This document shows positions 47,010-55,982 of a stretch of 64,000 nucleotides of DNA, one piece after another. This DNA is from Novosphingobium sp. ST904 (GTDB lineage Bacteria > Pseudomonadota > Alphaproteobacteria > Sphingomonadales > Sphingomonadaceae), in the NCBI RefSeq assembly GCF_001298105.1, contig NZ_LGJH01000140.1, positions 22,492 through 86,491 of the forward strand, written 5' to 3'. The position numbers and the translations under genes were made by a program. The notes beneath the pieces were generated by a model. The model was not told the origin of the DNA. It did not search any database and worked only from the letters and a program-made list of their open reading frames with translations. Each line of letters opens with the position of its first letter. Position 1 is the stretch's first letter.

Positions 47010-48326
47010 ATGCCCCCAGTGGTTTCATCTGGAGATGCCCCGGTGCTTCACGCGCAGCCAGCGGGCGTCCGCTACGGCCCGGCGCTGACGCTGCTTGCCA
47101 GCCTGTTTTTCATGTGGGGCTTCATCACCGTCATCAACAACACGCTGCTGCCGCACCTGCGCAGCGTGTTCGACCTGAGCTACACCCAGACGACGCTGAT
47201 CGAATCGGTGTGGTTCATCGCCTATTTCGTGGCCTCGATTCCCTCGGCGAAGCTGATCGAACGCGTCGGCTACCAGAAGTCGCTGGTCACCGGCCTGCTG
47301 ATCATGGCCGCCGGCGCGCTGGGCATGATGCTGGCTGCCAGCATCCCGTCCTACGGCATCACGCTGGTCATGCTCTTCGTGATCGCCAGCGGCATCACCC
47401 TGCTTCAGGTTGCGGCGAATCCCTATGTCGCCGTCGTCGGCAAGCCCGAGACCGCGTCCTCGCGCCTCAACCTGGTGCAGGCGCTCAACTCGGCCGGCAC
47501 CATGTTGGCCCCGCTGTTCGGCGCCTACCTGATTCTCGGCCGTTCCAAGAGCGGGACTTCGGCCGCCGGCACGGTCCTGACCGATGCCGAGCGTCTGGCT
47601 GACGCCCATTCGGTGATCCTGCCTTACGCGCTGGTCGCGGTGGTGCTGGTCATTCTCGCTGTGGTGATCGCCAAGTTCCCGCTGCCCTCGATGGGTACGG
47701 CGAACTCGCGCCTTGCCAAGGAGCAGCGCAAACACCTCTCGCTGTGGAATCACCGCAACCTCGTATTCGGCATTCCCGCGATCTTCATCTACCTGATCGC
47801 CGAGATCGGCGTGGCGAATCTCTTCGTGAACTTCGTCAGCCAGCCCGACATCGCCAACCTGACGCATGAACAGGCGGGCAAGTACCTTACCTTCCTGTGG
47901 GGCGGCATGATGGTCGGCCGTTTCGCGGGCTCCGCGATCATGCAGCGTTTCGACGCGGGCAAGGTTCTGGCGTTCTTCTCGGTCGGCGCCTTCGCGGTAA
48001 TGGTCGTGACGATCTTCGCCCATGGCCCGGTTGCGATGTGGTCGCTGATCCTTGTCGGCCTGTTCCACTCGATCATGTTCCCGACCATTTTCACCCTCGG
48101 CATCAAGGGTCTTGGCCCGCTGACCGAAGAAGGCTCGGGCCTGCTGGTCATGGCGATCGCCGGCGGCGCGCTGGTGATCGTGCAGGGATGGCTGGCCGAC
48201 AACTTCGGTCTCCAGAACTCGTTCATCCTGACCGCGGTATGCGAACTCTACGTGCTGTTCTACGCTCTGTGGGGCAGCAAGGTCACGAACGCGGAGCCGG
48301 ATCTGGTTCCCGAGGTGGCCGAGTAA
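47010..48326 (+). CDS. FucP-family sugar:H+ symporter (MFS)
   Basis: Inner-membrane transporter of the FHS/FucP branch of the major facilitator superfamily. 438 residues from ATG 47010, with GAGGA upstream, and about 12 TM helices. Family marks: FFMWGFITVINNTLLPHLR in TM1, LLQVAANPYVAVVGKPETAS and SRLNLVQALNSAGTMLAPLFG in TM4-5, and FPTIFTLGIKGLGPLTEEGSG in TM10. FucP relatives carry L-fucose, L-arabinose, D-galactose or glucose; the locus suggests L-arabinose and/or D-galactose. A strong terminator follows. Confidence 0.9.
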   Translation: MPPVVSSGDAPVLHAQPAGVRYGPALTLLASLFFMWGFITVINNTLLPHLRSVFDLSYTQTTLIESVWFIAYFVASIPSAKLIERVGYQKSLVTGLLIMAAGALGMMLAASIPSYGITLVMLFVIASGITLLQVAANPYVAVVGKPETASSRLNLVQALNSAGTMLAPLFGAYLILGRSKSGTSAAGTVLTDAERLADAHSVILPYALVAVVLVILAVVIAKFPLPSMGTANSRLAKEQRKHLSLWNHRNLVFGIPAIFIYLIAEIGVANLFVNFVSQPDIANLTHEQAGKYLTFLWGGMMVGRFAGSAIMQRFDAGKVLAFFSVGAFAVMVVTIFAHGPVAMWSLILVGLFHSIMFPTIFTLGIKGLGPLTEEGSGLLVMAIAGGALVIVQGWLADNFGLQNSFILTAVCELYVLFYALWGSKVTNAEPDLVPEVAE

Positions 48327-48348
48327 TCCGCGCTATCCAGCGTCAACG

Positions 48349-48388
48349 AAAAGGCCCCGGCGAGCGATCGCCGGGGCCTTTTCTTTTT
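48349..48388 (+). terminator. Strong intrinsic terminator after sugar transporter
   Basis: AAAAGGCCCCGGCGA / TCGCCGGGGCCTTTT, a perfect 15-bp stem with a GCGA loop, then CTTTTTT. The 5' A-run also gives a T-run on the opposite strand, so it can serve the convergent gntR gene (ends 48437). Confidence 0.93.
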
Positions 48389-48436
48389 TGGATTATGGAT
48401 GGGCCCGGACTTGGTCCGGGCGCGTTGGCGTCGGGC

Positions 48437-49195
48437 TTACTTTTTCTCCATGGCGCTGCGCGTGTCCTCCAGTGCCAGATCGACCAGCACGTTCATCGCT
48501 TCGGCAGCGGTCGCCGCATCCCCGGCGGCGATCGCGTCATAGACGCGGACGTGATCGGGGATCGGGTTGCGGGGCAGGGCGCGGGCCCGCTGCTTGAACT
48601 GGGTGGTCCAGTTCACCGCAGCACCGATCGAGGCGCTGAGCACGAGCAGGGCGTCGTTGCGGGTGGCCTGGAGAATCGCGTTGTGGAAGTCGCGATCCGC
48701 CGCCCGGCCGGCCTCGGTGGTCAGGGTGTGCCGCCGCATCGCGGCCAGCGCATCCTTCATCGCCTTGAGGTCGTTCTTGTCCCGGCGCTGCGCGGCAAGC
48801 CGCGCGGCGGCAGGCTCCACGATGGCGCGCAGTTCGAAGAGGCTGCGCACGAACTCGATGTCCGGCTCTCCCGCGAAGGCCCAGCCGAGCACTTCGGGAT
48901 CGAGCAGGTTCCAGCGGTCTCTCGGCAGCACCCGCGTTCCGGCCTTGGGGCGGCTGGCGACCAGGCCCTTGGCGGTGAGGACCTGAATGGCTTCCCGATA
49001 GGCGCTGCGCGAGACCTGGAGTTCCTCGGCGAAGGCGACTTCACCAGAAAGAATGTCCCCGGGCGCATATTTGCCGGACAAGATGGCCGTTCCCAGTTTA
49101 TGGGCGATCGCACCGTGCAGGCGGCGGCCCGGACCCCGAGCCTCGTCGGCCGGCCTTGCACTTTCTTCATCGTTCACGAAATTGGCTTCTGACAC
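48437..49195 (-). CDS. GntR-family (FadR subfamily) transcriptional regulator, likely regulator of the sugar locus
   Basis: About 252 residues. N-terminal winged HTH: LHGAIAHKLGTAILSGKYAP, GEVAFAEELQVSRSAYREAI, VLTAKGLVASRPKAGTRV. The C-terminal all-helical FCD ligand domain follows (EPDIEFVRSLFELRAIVEPA; RDFHNAILQATRNDAL with metal/ligand His; DHVRVYDAIAAGD). FCD regulators respond to sugar acids or other organic acids. I prefer the GTG at 49193-49195, because GGGAGG lies 11 nt upstream; the outer GTG at 49207 touches that site. Divergent from the dehydrogenase-led catabolic operon. Confidence 0.88.
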   Translation of the reverse strand: MSEANFVNDEESARPADEARGPGRRLHGAIAHKLGTAILSGKYAPGDILSGEVAFAEELQVSRSAYREAIQVLTAKGLVASRPKAGTRVLPRDRWNLLDPEVLGWAFAGEPDIEFVRSLFELRAIVEPAAARLAAQRRDKNDLKAMKDALAAMRRHTLTTEAGRAADRDFHNAILQATRNDALLVLSASIGAAVNWTTQFKQRARALPRNPIPDHVRVYDAIAAGDAATAAEAMNVLVDLALEDTRSAMEKK

Positions 49196-49278
49196 TGTTA
49201 TTGGCACCTCCCGAAGGGAACGTAACAGCCCTTCTCACGCGAAGGAACGACAAACATTGCGTTTCCTGTGCGCTGGGA

Positions 49279-49293
49279 ATATGTCGGAGTAAA
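49279..49293. promoter_or_regulatory. Candidate GntR/FadR-type operator, site 2
   Basis: ATATGTCGGAGTAAA, a degenerate copy of ATTAGTC-N-GACTAAT (GTC-G-GA core and TAA half kept). It lies between the divergent gntR gene and the catabolic operon, 15 nt before the ATG at 49308 and overlapping the zone of its ribosome site, a position suited to repression. Confidence 0.45.
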
Positions 49294-49307
49294 TAGGGAG
49301 ACCCCAA

Positions 49308-50834
49308 ATGACCGAATTCCGTTCCATCGTGGCCGAAACCGGTGAGCCGCACGGCGAACCTCTGGCCGTGAACGGCCCCGCCGACGTCGCCGCAGCCTGC
49401 GCCGCCGCTGCCGCTGCTTTCGACACTTATCGCGCCACCGATCGTGAAACGCGCGCTGCGTTCCTCGAACGAATCGCCGACGAGATCATCGCCATCGGCG
49501 ATTCGCTGATCGAAGCCTACATTGCCGAAAGCGGACTGCCCCGTGGTCGCGGCGAGGGCGAGCGTGGCCGTACCGTCGGCCAGCTGCGCCTGTTCGCCGA
49601 TGTCGTCCGCAAGGGTCAGTGGCAGCAGCTGCGTATCGATCCGGCTCTGCCGGACCGCGCCCCGCTGCCTCGTCCCGACCTGCGCCTGCGCATGATTCCG
49701 GTGGGTCCGGTTGCCGTGTTCGGCGCCTCGAACTTCCCGCTCGCCTTCTCGACCGCCGGTGGTGACACCGCTTCGGCGCTCGCCGCCGGTTGCCCGGTCG
49801 TGGTAAAGGGTCACCCGGCCCACCCGATCACCGGCAGCCTGATTGCCGCAGCGATCACCAAGGCCGTGAAGGACGCCGGTCTTCCCGAAGGCGTGTTCCA
49901 GCACCTCGTCGGCCCGTCGAACGAACTCGGCGCCGCGCTGGTCCAGGATCCGCGCATCATGGCGGTCGGCTTCACCGGCTCGCGCGGTGGCGGCCTTGCC
50001 CTCGCCAAGCTGGCGCAGGCCCGCGAAGTGCCGATCCCGGTCTATGCCGAAATGTCGAGCATCAACCCCGTCCTGCTGCTTCCCGAAGCGCTGAAGGCAC
50101 GCGGTGAAGCACTCGGCACCGCTTTCGTCGGTTCGCTGACGATGGGCGCCGGCCAGTTCTGCACCAACCCCGGCCTGATCCTGGCTGTCGAGGGTGAAGG
50201 TCTGGACGCCTTCGTCGCGGCCGCCACCGGCGGTGTTGCCGAAGCCAAGCCGCAGACCATGCTCACCACCGGCATCGCCGCTGCTTATGCCAAGGGCGTC
50301 GAAGCGCTTGAAGGCAATGCCGGCGTCGAAACCATCGCCAAGGGCGAAGAAGGCAGCAAGACCACCGGCGGTGCGATCCTGTTCCAGACCACGGCTGCCC
50401 AGTTTCTCGCCGACAAGGCGATCGGCCACGAAGTGTTCGGCGCCGCGTCGATCGTCGTGCGCTGCAAGGACGAAGCCGAACTCGCCGGCCTGCTTGAAGG
50501 TCTGGAAGGCCAGCTGACCGCCACCCTGCACATGGACGAAGCCGACGAAGCCGCCGCTTCGCGCCTGCTGCCCGTGCTGGAGCGCAAGGTCGGCCGCATC
50601 CTCGTCAACGGCTGGCCCACCGGCGTCGAAGTGTGCCACGCGATGGTGCACGGCGGCCCGTTCCCCTCGACCACCGACCCGCGCACCACGTCGGTCGGCA
50701 GCATGGCGATCGACCGCTTCCTGCGCCCGGTCAGCTACCAGAACTTCGCTCAGGGCCTGCTTCCGGCAGAACTGCGCGACGCGGCCTTCGGTGACGGCGC
50801 TCCCCGCCTGATCGACGGCGCACTTACCCTCTAA
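49308..50834 (+). CDS. 2,5-dioxovalerate (2-oxoglutaric semialdehyde) dehydrogenase
   Basis: NAD(P)-dependent aldehyde dehydrogenase giving 2-oxoglutarate, last step of the non-phosphorylating pentose route. 508 residues. Cofactor region VGPVAVFGASNFPLAFSTAG, general base Glu248 in PVYAEMSSINPVLLLP, nucleophile Cys285 in MGAGQFCTNPGLIL. The AFGASNFPLAFS and PTGVEVCHAMVHGGPFPSTTD features mark the KGSADH group of Azospirillum-type pentose pathways. GGGAG precedes the ATG. First gene of a plus-strand operon continuing through dgoA. Confidence 0.92.
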   Translation: MTEFRSIVAETGEPHGEPLAVNGPADVAAACAAAAAAFDTYRATDRETRAAFLERIADEIIAIGDSLIEAYIAESGLPRGRGEGERGRTVGQLRLFADVVRKGQWQQLRIDPALPDRAPLPRPDLRLRMIPVGPVAVFGASNFPLAFSTAGGDTASALAAGCPVVVKGHPAHPITGSLIAAAITKAVKDAGLPEGVFQHLVGPSNELGAALVQDPRIMAVGFTGSRGGGLALAKLAQAREVPIPVYAEMSSINPVLLLPEALKARGEALGTAFVGSLTMGAGQFCTNPGLILAVEGEGLDAFVAAATGGVAEAKPQTMLTTGIAAAYAKGVEALEGNAGVETIAKGEEGSKTTGGAILFQTTAAQFLADKAIGHEVFGAASIVVRCKDEAELAGLLEGLEGQLTATLHMDEADEAAASRLLPVLERKVGRILVNGWPTGVEVCHAMVHGGPFPSTTDPRTTSVGSMAIDRFLRPVSYQNFAQGLLPAELRDAAFGDGAPRLIDGALTL

Positions 50835-50913
50835 CCAGTCCACTCAATCCCTGCGGCGCGCTCCCCCAAGAAGGCGCGCCGCAGATAGGGCCAAGAGCCC
50901 GGGAGAGATCTCC

Positions 50914-51918
50914 ATGACCTACCTTCGCCTGCTCCAGCATCGCGCGCCTGACGGCGTGCGCTCCGTCATTCTTGCCGAGGGCGATGCCGCCCACTTCCTT
51001 CAGGGCGTCACCAGCACCCGCGAACTCGCCCAGCGCGCCATCGCCGAAGGCGTGACGCTGGCCGAAGCCGCCAAGGCTGCCGGACAGGGCGAAGCGGTCG
51101 ACATCAAGGCCGAATTCGCGGCCGGCAACCTGCTTGCCCCGATCGACCACGAAGATTCCGCTCACCTGCTGATGACCGGCACGGGCCTGACACACCTCGG
51201 TTCGGCCGAGGGTCGCAACAAGATGCACCAGGCTGCCGCCTCGGGTGAGCATGTCACCGATTCCATGCGCATGTTCCTTGAGGGCCTTGAAGGCGGCAAG
51301 CCCGCCGCGGGCACCGAAGGCCAGCAGCCGGAATGGTTCTACAAGGGCGACGGCCAGTTGCTCGTCGGCCCCGGCGATGCGCTGACCATGCCCGCCTTCG
51401 CCAAGGACGGCGGCGAAGAGCCGGAACTGGCGGGCATCTACCTCGTCGGCGAAGACGGCCATGTCTACCGCCTCGGCCTCGCGCTCGCCAACGAGTTCTC
51501 GGACCACGTCACCGAGCGTCACAACTACCTGTGGCTTGCGCACTCGAAGCTGCGCCAGGCCGCGCTCGGCCCGGAACTGCTGCTGGGCACCCCGCCGGAG
51601 AAGATCGAGGGCACCAGCAAGATCGTGCGCGGCGGCGAGACGATCTGGGAAAAGCCCTTCCTCTCGGGCGAAGGCAACATGTCGCACACCTTTGCGAACC
51701 TTGAGCATCACCACTTCAAGTACGACCTGTTCCGCCGTTCGGGCGACGTGCATGTCCACTTCTTCGGCACCGCGACGCTCTCGTTCGCCGACGGCGTGGC
51801 CACGCAGGAAGGCGATGTATTCGAGATCGACGCCGCACCCTTCACCCTGCCGGTTTCCAACCCGCTTGCCCGCGCTGCCGCTTCGGGCGAGGCGACGACA
51901 ACCGTGAAGGCACTCTGA
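50914..51918 (+). CDS. araD1: L-2-keto-3-deoxyarabonate dehydratase-type protein (AraD1, FAH family)
   Basis: Predicted to dehydrate the 2-keto-3-deoxypentonate to 2,5-dioxovalerate. 334 residues. It belongs to the fumarylacetoacetate-hydrolase-fold AraD1 group: LLMTGTGLTHLGSAEGRNKM, EWFYKGDGQLLVGPGD, ELAGIYLVGEDGHVYRLG, ANEFSDHVTERHNYLWLAHSK and the metal/active-site SHTFANLEHHHFKYDLF. The classical Azospirillum AraD is a DapA-fold enzyme, so this is the alternative, non-homologous solution. 79 nt after the dehydrogenase, 3 nt before the next gene. Confidence 0.85.
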   Translation: MTYLRLLQHRAPDGVRSVILAEGDAAHFLQGVTSTRELAQRAIAEGVTLAEAAKAAGQGEAVDIKAEFAAGNLLAPIDHEDSAHLLMTGTGLTHLGSAEGRNKMHQAAASGEHVTDSMRMFLEGLEGGKPAAGTEGQQPEWFYKGDGQLLVGPGDALTMPAFAKDGGEEPELAGIYLVGEDGHVYRLGLALANEFSDHVTERHNYLWLAHSKLRQAALGPELLLGTPPEKIEGTSKIVRGGETIWEKPFLSGEGNMSHTFANLEHHHFKYDLFRRSGDVHVHFFGTATLSFADGVATQEGDVFEIDAAPFTLPVSNPLARAAASGEATTTVKAL

Positions 51919-51921
51919 GCC

Positions 51922-52848
51922 ATGGATCCGATCCGTATCGCCATCGTTGGCGTGGGCAAGATCGCCCGCGACCAGCATATCCCCGCGATCGAGGGCAACC
52001 CGAACTTCAGCCTCGGTGCCACGGTCAGCCCGCACCATCGCGGCCCTGAAGGCATCCCGCACTTCAGCAGCCTCGAAGACCTGGTCGAGAACGGCCCGGC
52101 CATCGACGCGGTGGCGCTCTGCACCCCGCCGCAGGTCCGTTACGACCTCGCCGCGCTGGCGCTGGCCAAGGGCATGCACGTGTTCCTGGAAAAGCCGCCG
52201 GGCGCCACGCTGGCCGAAGTGGCGGCGCTGGAAAGCCGTGCCGACAAGGTGGGCGTGACGCTGTTCGCTTCGTGGCACTCGCGCTACGCCGCGGGTGTTG
52301 CCCCGGCCCGCGCCTGGCTTGCCGAGCGTACGATCAAGAGCGCCAGGATCGTCTGGCGCGAAGACGTGCGCGTCTGGCATCCGGGTCAGGACTGGATCTG
52401 GGAACCGGGCGGCCTTGGCGTGTTCGATCCGGGCATCAATGCCCTCTCGATCGCCACCCACATCATGCCGCGCCCGTTCTTCCTCAAGGAAGCGACGCTC
52501 AGCCTGCCGGCCAACCGCGCTGCGCCGATCGCCGCCGATATCGAGTTCCGCGATACCGCCGGAGCCGAAATCCACATGGACCTCGACTGGCGCCAGACCG
52601 GCCCGCAGTCGTGGGACATCATCGTCGAGACTGACGCGGGAACGCTGAAGCTCTCGAACGGCGGCGCCGTGCTCACCCTGCCCACCGGCACAGAGCACAA
52701 CGAAGACCTTGAATATCCGGGTCTTTATTCGCGCTTCGCCAACCTGATCCGTGGCGGCCGCAGCGATGTGGACATCGCGCCGCTGCGCCTCGTGGCCGAC
52801 GCATTCCTGCGCGGACGCCGCGAGCTCGTCGAAGAATTCCACGACTGA
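51922..52848 (+). CDS. L-arabinose/D-galactose 1-dehydrogenase (Gfo/Idh/MocA family)
   Basis: Oxidises the aldose to its lactone, entry step of the pathway. 308 residues. Rossmann motif IRIAIVGVGKIARDQHIPAI, nucleotide/active-site VALCTPPQVRYDLAALAL and HVFLEKPPGATLAEV (catalytic Lys-Pro), FASWHSRYAAGV, and REDVRVWHPGQDWIWEPGG followed by LGVFDPGINALSI. From memory, these stretches closely match Azospirillum brasilense AraA, which oxidises both L-arabinose and D-galactose, and GalD-type galactose dehydrogenases. Dual use would explain dgoKA downstream. No signal peptide. Confidence 0.88.
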   Translation: MDPIRIAIVGVGKIARDQHIPAIEGNPNFSLGATVSPHHRGPEGIPHFSSLEDLVENGPAIDAVALCTPPQVRYDLAALALAKGMHVFLEKPPGATLAEVAALESRADKVGVTLFASWHSRYAAGVAPARAWLAERTIKSARIVWREDVRVWHPGQDWIWEPGGLGVFDPGINALSIATHIMPRPFFLKEATLSLPANRAAPIAADIEFRDTAGAEIHMDLDWRQTGPQSWDIIVETDAGTLKLSNGGAVLTLPTGTEHNEDLEYPGLYSRFANLIRGGRSDVDIAPLRLVADAFLRGRRELVEEFHD

Positions 52849-52870
52849 TTTCCCAGGGAGGGGACAAGAC

Positions 52871-54434
52871 ATGTTGAAGGCGCTTCGCCTGACCACCGCA
52901 GCCGTCCTGCTGAGCGCCACCGCGCTCGCAGGCACGGCTCATGCCGATACCGACGGACAGCCCACCACGGCGACCATCGACGCCGACAAGCCCGGCGCGG
53001 TCTATCACAAGGAAGTCTTCACCCAGTTTGCCGAGCACCTCGGCACGGGGATCTACGGCGGCCTGTGGGTCGGCAAGAACAGCAAGATTCCGAACACCAA
53101 CGGTTTCCGCAACGACGTCGTCCGGGCGCTCAAGGACCTCTCGGTCCCCGTGATCCGCTGGCCCGGCGGCTGCTTCGCCGACGAGTACAACTGGCGTGAA
53201 GGCATCGGCCCGCAGAACAAGCGTCCGGTCAAGGTCAACACCCACTGGGGCGGCGTGACCGAGCCGAACACCGTGGGCACGCACGAATTCTTCGAACTGC
53301 TGCGCCAGGTCGGCGCGGAAGCCTATATCGCCGGAAACGTCGGCGACGGCACGCCGCGCGAAATGGCCGAATGGGTCGAATACATGACCGCACCTGCCGG
53401 TTCGCTGGCTGAGCTGCGCGCCAAAAACGGCCACAAGGAGCCCTGGAAGGTCGCCTACTTCGGCGTCGGCAACGAACTTTGGGGTTGCGGCGGGAACATG
53501 CGTCCCGAATTCGCGGCCGACGAGACCCGCCGTTATGCCACCTTCGTGAAGGCGCTGCCGGCACCAAGATCCTGAAGGTCGCCGCAGGCGCCAATGTCGA
53601 CGACTACAACTGGACCGAGACGATGATGCGCGTCGCGGCCCCGCAGCTCGACGGCGTTTCGCTGCATTACTACGTCCACCCCGCCGGTGGCTGGCGCCGC
53701 GTGCGCCCGCCGTCGATTTCGACGAACATGGCTGGGCCGATGCGCTGAACGGCGCGCGCCACATGGACGAGCTGATCACCAGGCACTCGGCGATCATGGA
53801 CAAGTACGACCCCGAGAAGCGGGTCTTCCTGGCCGTGGACGAATGGGGTTCGTGGTACGCCCAGGATCCGGGCACGCATCCGGGCTTCCTGCGCCAGCAG
53901 AACACCCTGCGTGACGCGCTGATCGCCTCGGTACATCTCGATATCTTCGCCAAGCATGCCGACCGCGTGCGCATGACCGCCATCGCCCAGATGGTGAACG
54001 TGCTCCAGGCGATGATCTTCACCGAAGACAACAAGATGGTGCTCACGCCCACCTACCACGTCTTCGAGATGTACAAGCCGTGGCAGGATGCCACCGTGCT
54101 GCCGATCCAGATCAAGTCGCCCTGGTATCACAAGGACGAGTTCTCGATGCCTGCCGTCAGCGGCTCGGCAGTGAAGGGCAACGACGGCAAGATCCATGTC
54201 GGCCTGTCGAACCTCGATCCGAACCAGTCCAACACGGTGACGATCAAGCTCGGCGGCGTCAGCGCTTCGGCGGTCACGGGCCGTATCCTGACGGCACCCG
54301 CGATCAACGCGCACAACACCTTCGACGCACCGAATGCGGTGAAGCCCGAGGCCTTCTCCGGCGCCACCGTGCAGGGCGGCAACCTTGTCGTCACCCTGCC
54401 GGCCAAGTCGGTCGTGGTGCTCGAACTGCAATGA
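52871..54434 (+). CDS. Secreted GH51 alpha-L-arabinofuranosidase, two frameshifts as sequenced
   Basis: Releases L-arabinose from arabinan or arabinoxylan side chains in the periplasm. Signal peptide [22 protein letters not shown]51 marks: [40 protein letters not shown], acid/base Glu202 in [14 protein letters not shown], and nucleophile Glu in [15 protein letters not shown]-terminal beta-domain ends at [15 protein letters not shown]. One base is missing near 53557 (CTGGCC read as CTGCC) and one near 53694 (TGGGCG or similar read as TGGCG); repair gives about 521 residues. It starts 22 nt after the 1-dehydrogenase and overlaps dgoK by 4 nt. Confidence 0.92.
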
Positions 54435-55330
54435 GCGTGAACCACGTCCCCGCCGCTCCTTATGTCTTGGGAGATTGGGGCACCACCCGGCTGCGGCTGT
54501 TCCGCCTCGACGGCGAGGACGTGGTCGCCCGGCTCAGCGGGCCGGGCGCGCTTGAAGGTCACGCCGAAGCGGCGCTGGCCGAAAGGCTGGAAAGCTGGAA
54601 GGCCGAAGGGCCGCTGTCCGAAGTCGTGCTTTGCGGCATGGCCGGTGCTCCGGGTGCGCTCGTCGCGGCAGGCTATGCGGCCTGCCCGGCGGACGCGGCC
54701 AAGTGGCTGTCCTCACGCACGCGGCTCGAAGTCGCCGGCATTCCGGTTTCGGTGCTGCCGGGGCTGAGCTGCCATGCGGACGGCGTGCCGGAAGTGATGC
54801 GGGGCGAGGAGGCGCAAGTCTTCGGCGCCCTCGCGCTTCACCCGGACCTTGCGGAGGGCGAACATCTCATCGCGCTGCCGGGGACACACTGCAAGTGGGT
54901 CGCGGTCAGGGATGGCACGATCACCATGTTCCGCACTCACCCGACCGGCGAGCTTTTCGCGCTGCTGGCCGGACAGTCGACGCTGACCGGACCCGATACG
55001 CCGGGCGAGGGCACTGTCGACGAAGGCTTCGCACGCGGTCTCGAACGCTGCGGCGAGCCGCTGACCGGCGCGCTGTTCGAAGCGCGGGGTGCACGAATGC
55101 TGGACGGCCGGTCGAAGGACTGGTCGCGCGGTTATATCTCGGGGCTGCTCATCGGCGGCGAAGTGGCAGCCCGTGTCACGCCGGGCGCTTCGGTGGTCCT
55201 GATAGGCGACCCGGCGCTGTCGGCGCTCTATGACCGTGCGCTGGAAGGACTCGGCTGCACCGCCCGCCGTATCGACGGCGACGCGGCGGTCCTTGCCGGT
55301 CTGCGTATCGCAAAGGAATTGAAAGCATGA
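54431..55330 (+). CDS. dgoK: 2-dehydro-3-deoxygalactonokinase
   Basis: Phosphorylates 2-keto-3-deoxygalactonate in the De Ley-Doudoroff pathway. 299 residues. ASKHA-type phosphate loop [16 protein letters not shown] at the N-terminus, [38 protein letters not shown] and [16 protein letters not shown] are characteristic of DgoK. The ATG overlaps the GH51 stop (ATGA). A kinase for a phosphorylating route is not needed for L-arabinose oxidation to 2-oxoglutarate, so it indicates D-galactose use. Confidence 0.92.
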   Translation: MSVNHVPAAPYVLGDWGTTRLRLFRLDGEDVVARLSGPGALEGHAEAALAERLESWKAEGPLSEVVLCGMAGAPGALVAAGYAACPADAAKWLSSRTRLEVAGIPVSVLPGLSCHADGVPEVMRGEEAQVFGALALHPDLAEGEHLIALPGTHCKWVAVRDGTITMFRTHPTGELFALLAGQSTLTGPDTPGEGTVDEGFARGLERCGEPLTGALFEARGARMLDGRSKDWSRGYISGLLIGGEVAARVTPGASVVLIGDPALSALYDRALEGLGCTARRIDGDAAVLAGLRIAKELKA

Positions 55331-55959
55331 AGATCGAACAGGTTCTGGCAGAAGGCGCTGCCCCGGTCGTCGCGATCCTGCGCGGCATCCAGACTCACGA
55401 AGCGGTCGAGATCGGCACGGCGCTGGTCGAGGCCGGCGTGCGGATCATCGAAGTGCCGTTCAACTCGCCCGATCCCGCCGGCTCCATCGGCGCCATGGTC
55501 GAGGCTCTGGGAGACCGCGCCGCGATCGGCGGCGGCACCGTGATCGGCACCGATCTGGCGGAGACGCTGGCGGGTGTCGGCGGTACCTTCATGGTTTCGC
55601 CCAATGTCGATCCGGCGGTCATCAGGCGCTCGATCGAACTCGGCATGGACGTGCTCCCCGGCTTCCTCACCCCGACCGAGGCATTCGCCGCCGTGGCGGC
55701 AGGCGCCAATGACCTCAAGCTGTTCCCCGGCTCGGTGCTGGGCAGCAGCTACATCAAGGCGATCCGCGAAGTCCTGCCCAAGACCAGCCGCGTCTGGGCG
55801 GTGGGCGGTGTGGGCGCGGCCAATGTCGCGGAATACCGCGCAGCGGGCGTCTTCGGCATCGGCGTGGGCGGCAGCCTCTACAAGCCCGGCTTCGATGCCG
55901 CGACGGTTGGCGCAAAGGCCGCCGAGATCGTCGCCGCATGGAACGCCTGCGCGGCATAA
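55327..55959 (+). CDS. dgoA: 2-dehydro-3-deoxy-6-phosphogalactonate aldolase
   Basis: Class I aldolase splitting KDPGal to pyruvate and glyceraldehyde 3-phosphate. 210 residues of the KDPG/KDPGal aldolase family: PVVAILRGIQTHEAVEIG, RIIEVPFNSPDPAGSIGAMV with the catalytic Glu region, GGGTVIGTDLAETLAG and the Schiff-base Lys in AAGANDLKLFPGSVLGSSY. The PFNSP and LKLFPGS variants fit DgoA rather than Eda. 4-nt overlap with dgoK (ATGA). Confidence 0.93.
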   Translation: MKIEQVLAEGAAPVVAILRGIQTHEAVEIGTALVEAGVRIIEVPFNSPDPAGSIGAMVEALGDRAAIGGGTVIGTDLAETLAGVGGTFMVSPNVDPAVIRRSIELGMDVLPGFLTPTEAFAAVAAGANDLKLFPGSVLGSSYIKAIREVLPKTSRVWAVGGVGAANVAEYRAAGVFGIGVGGSLYKPGFDAATVGAKAAEIVAAWNACAA

Positions 55960-55982
55960 CAAAGCAAGTTCGGAGAGAGTAC

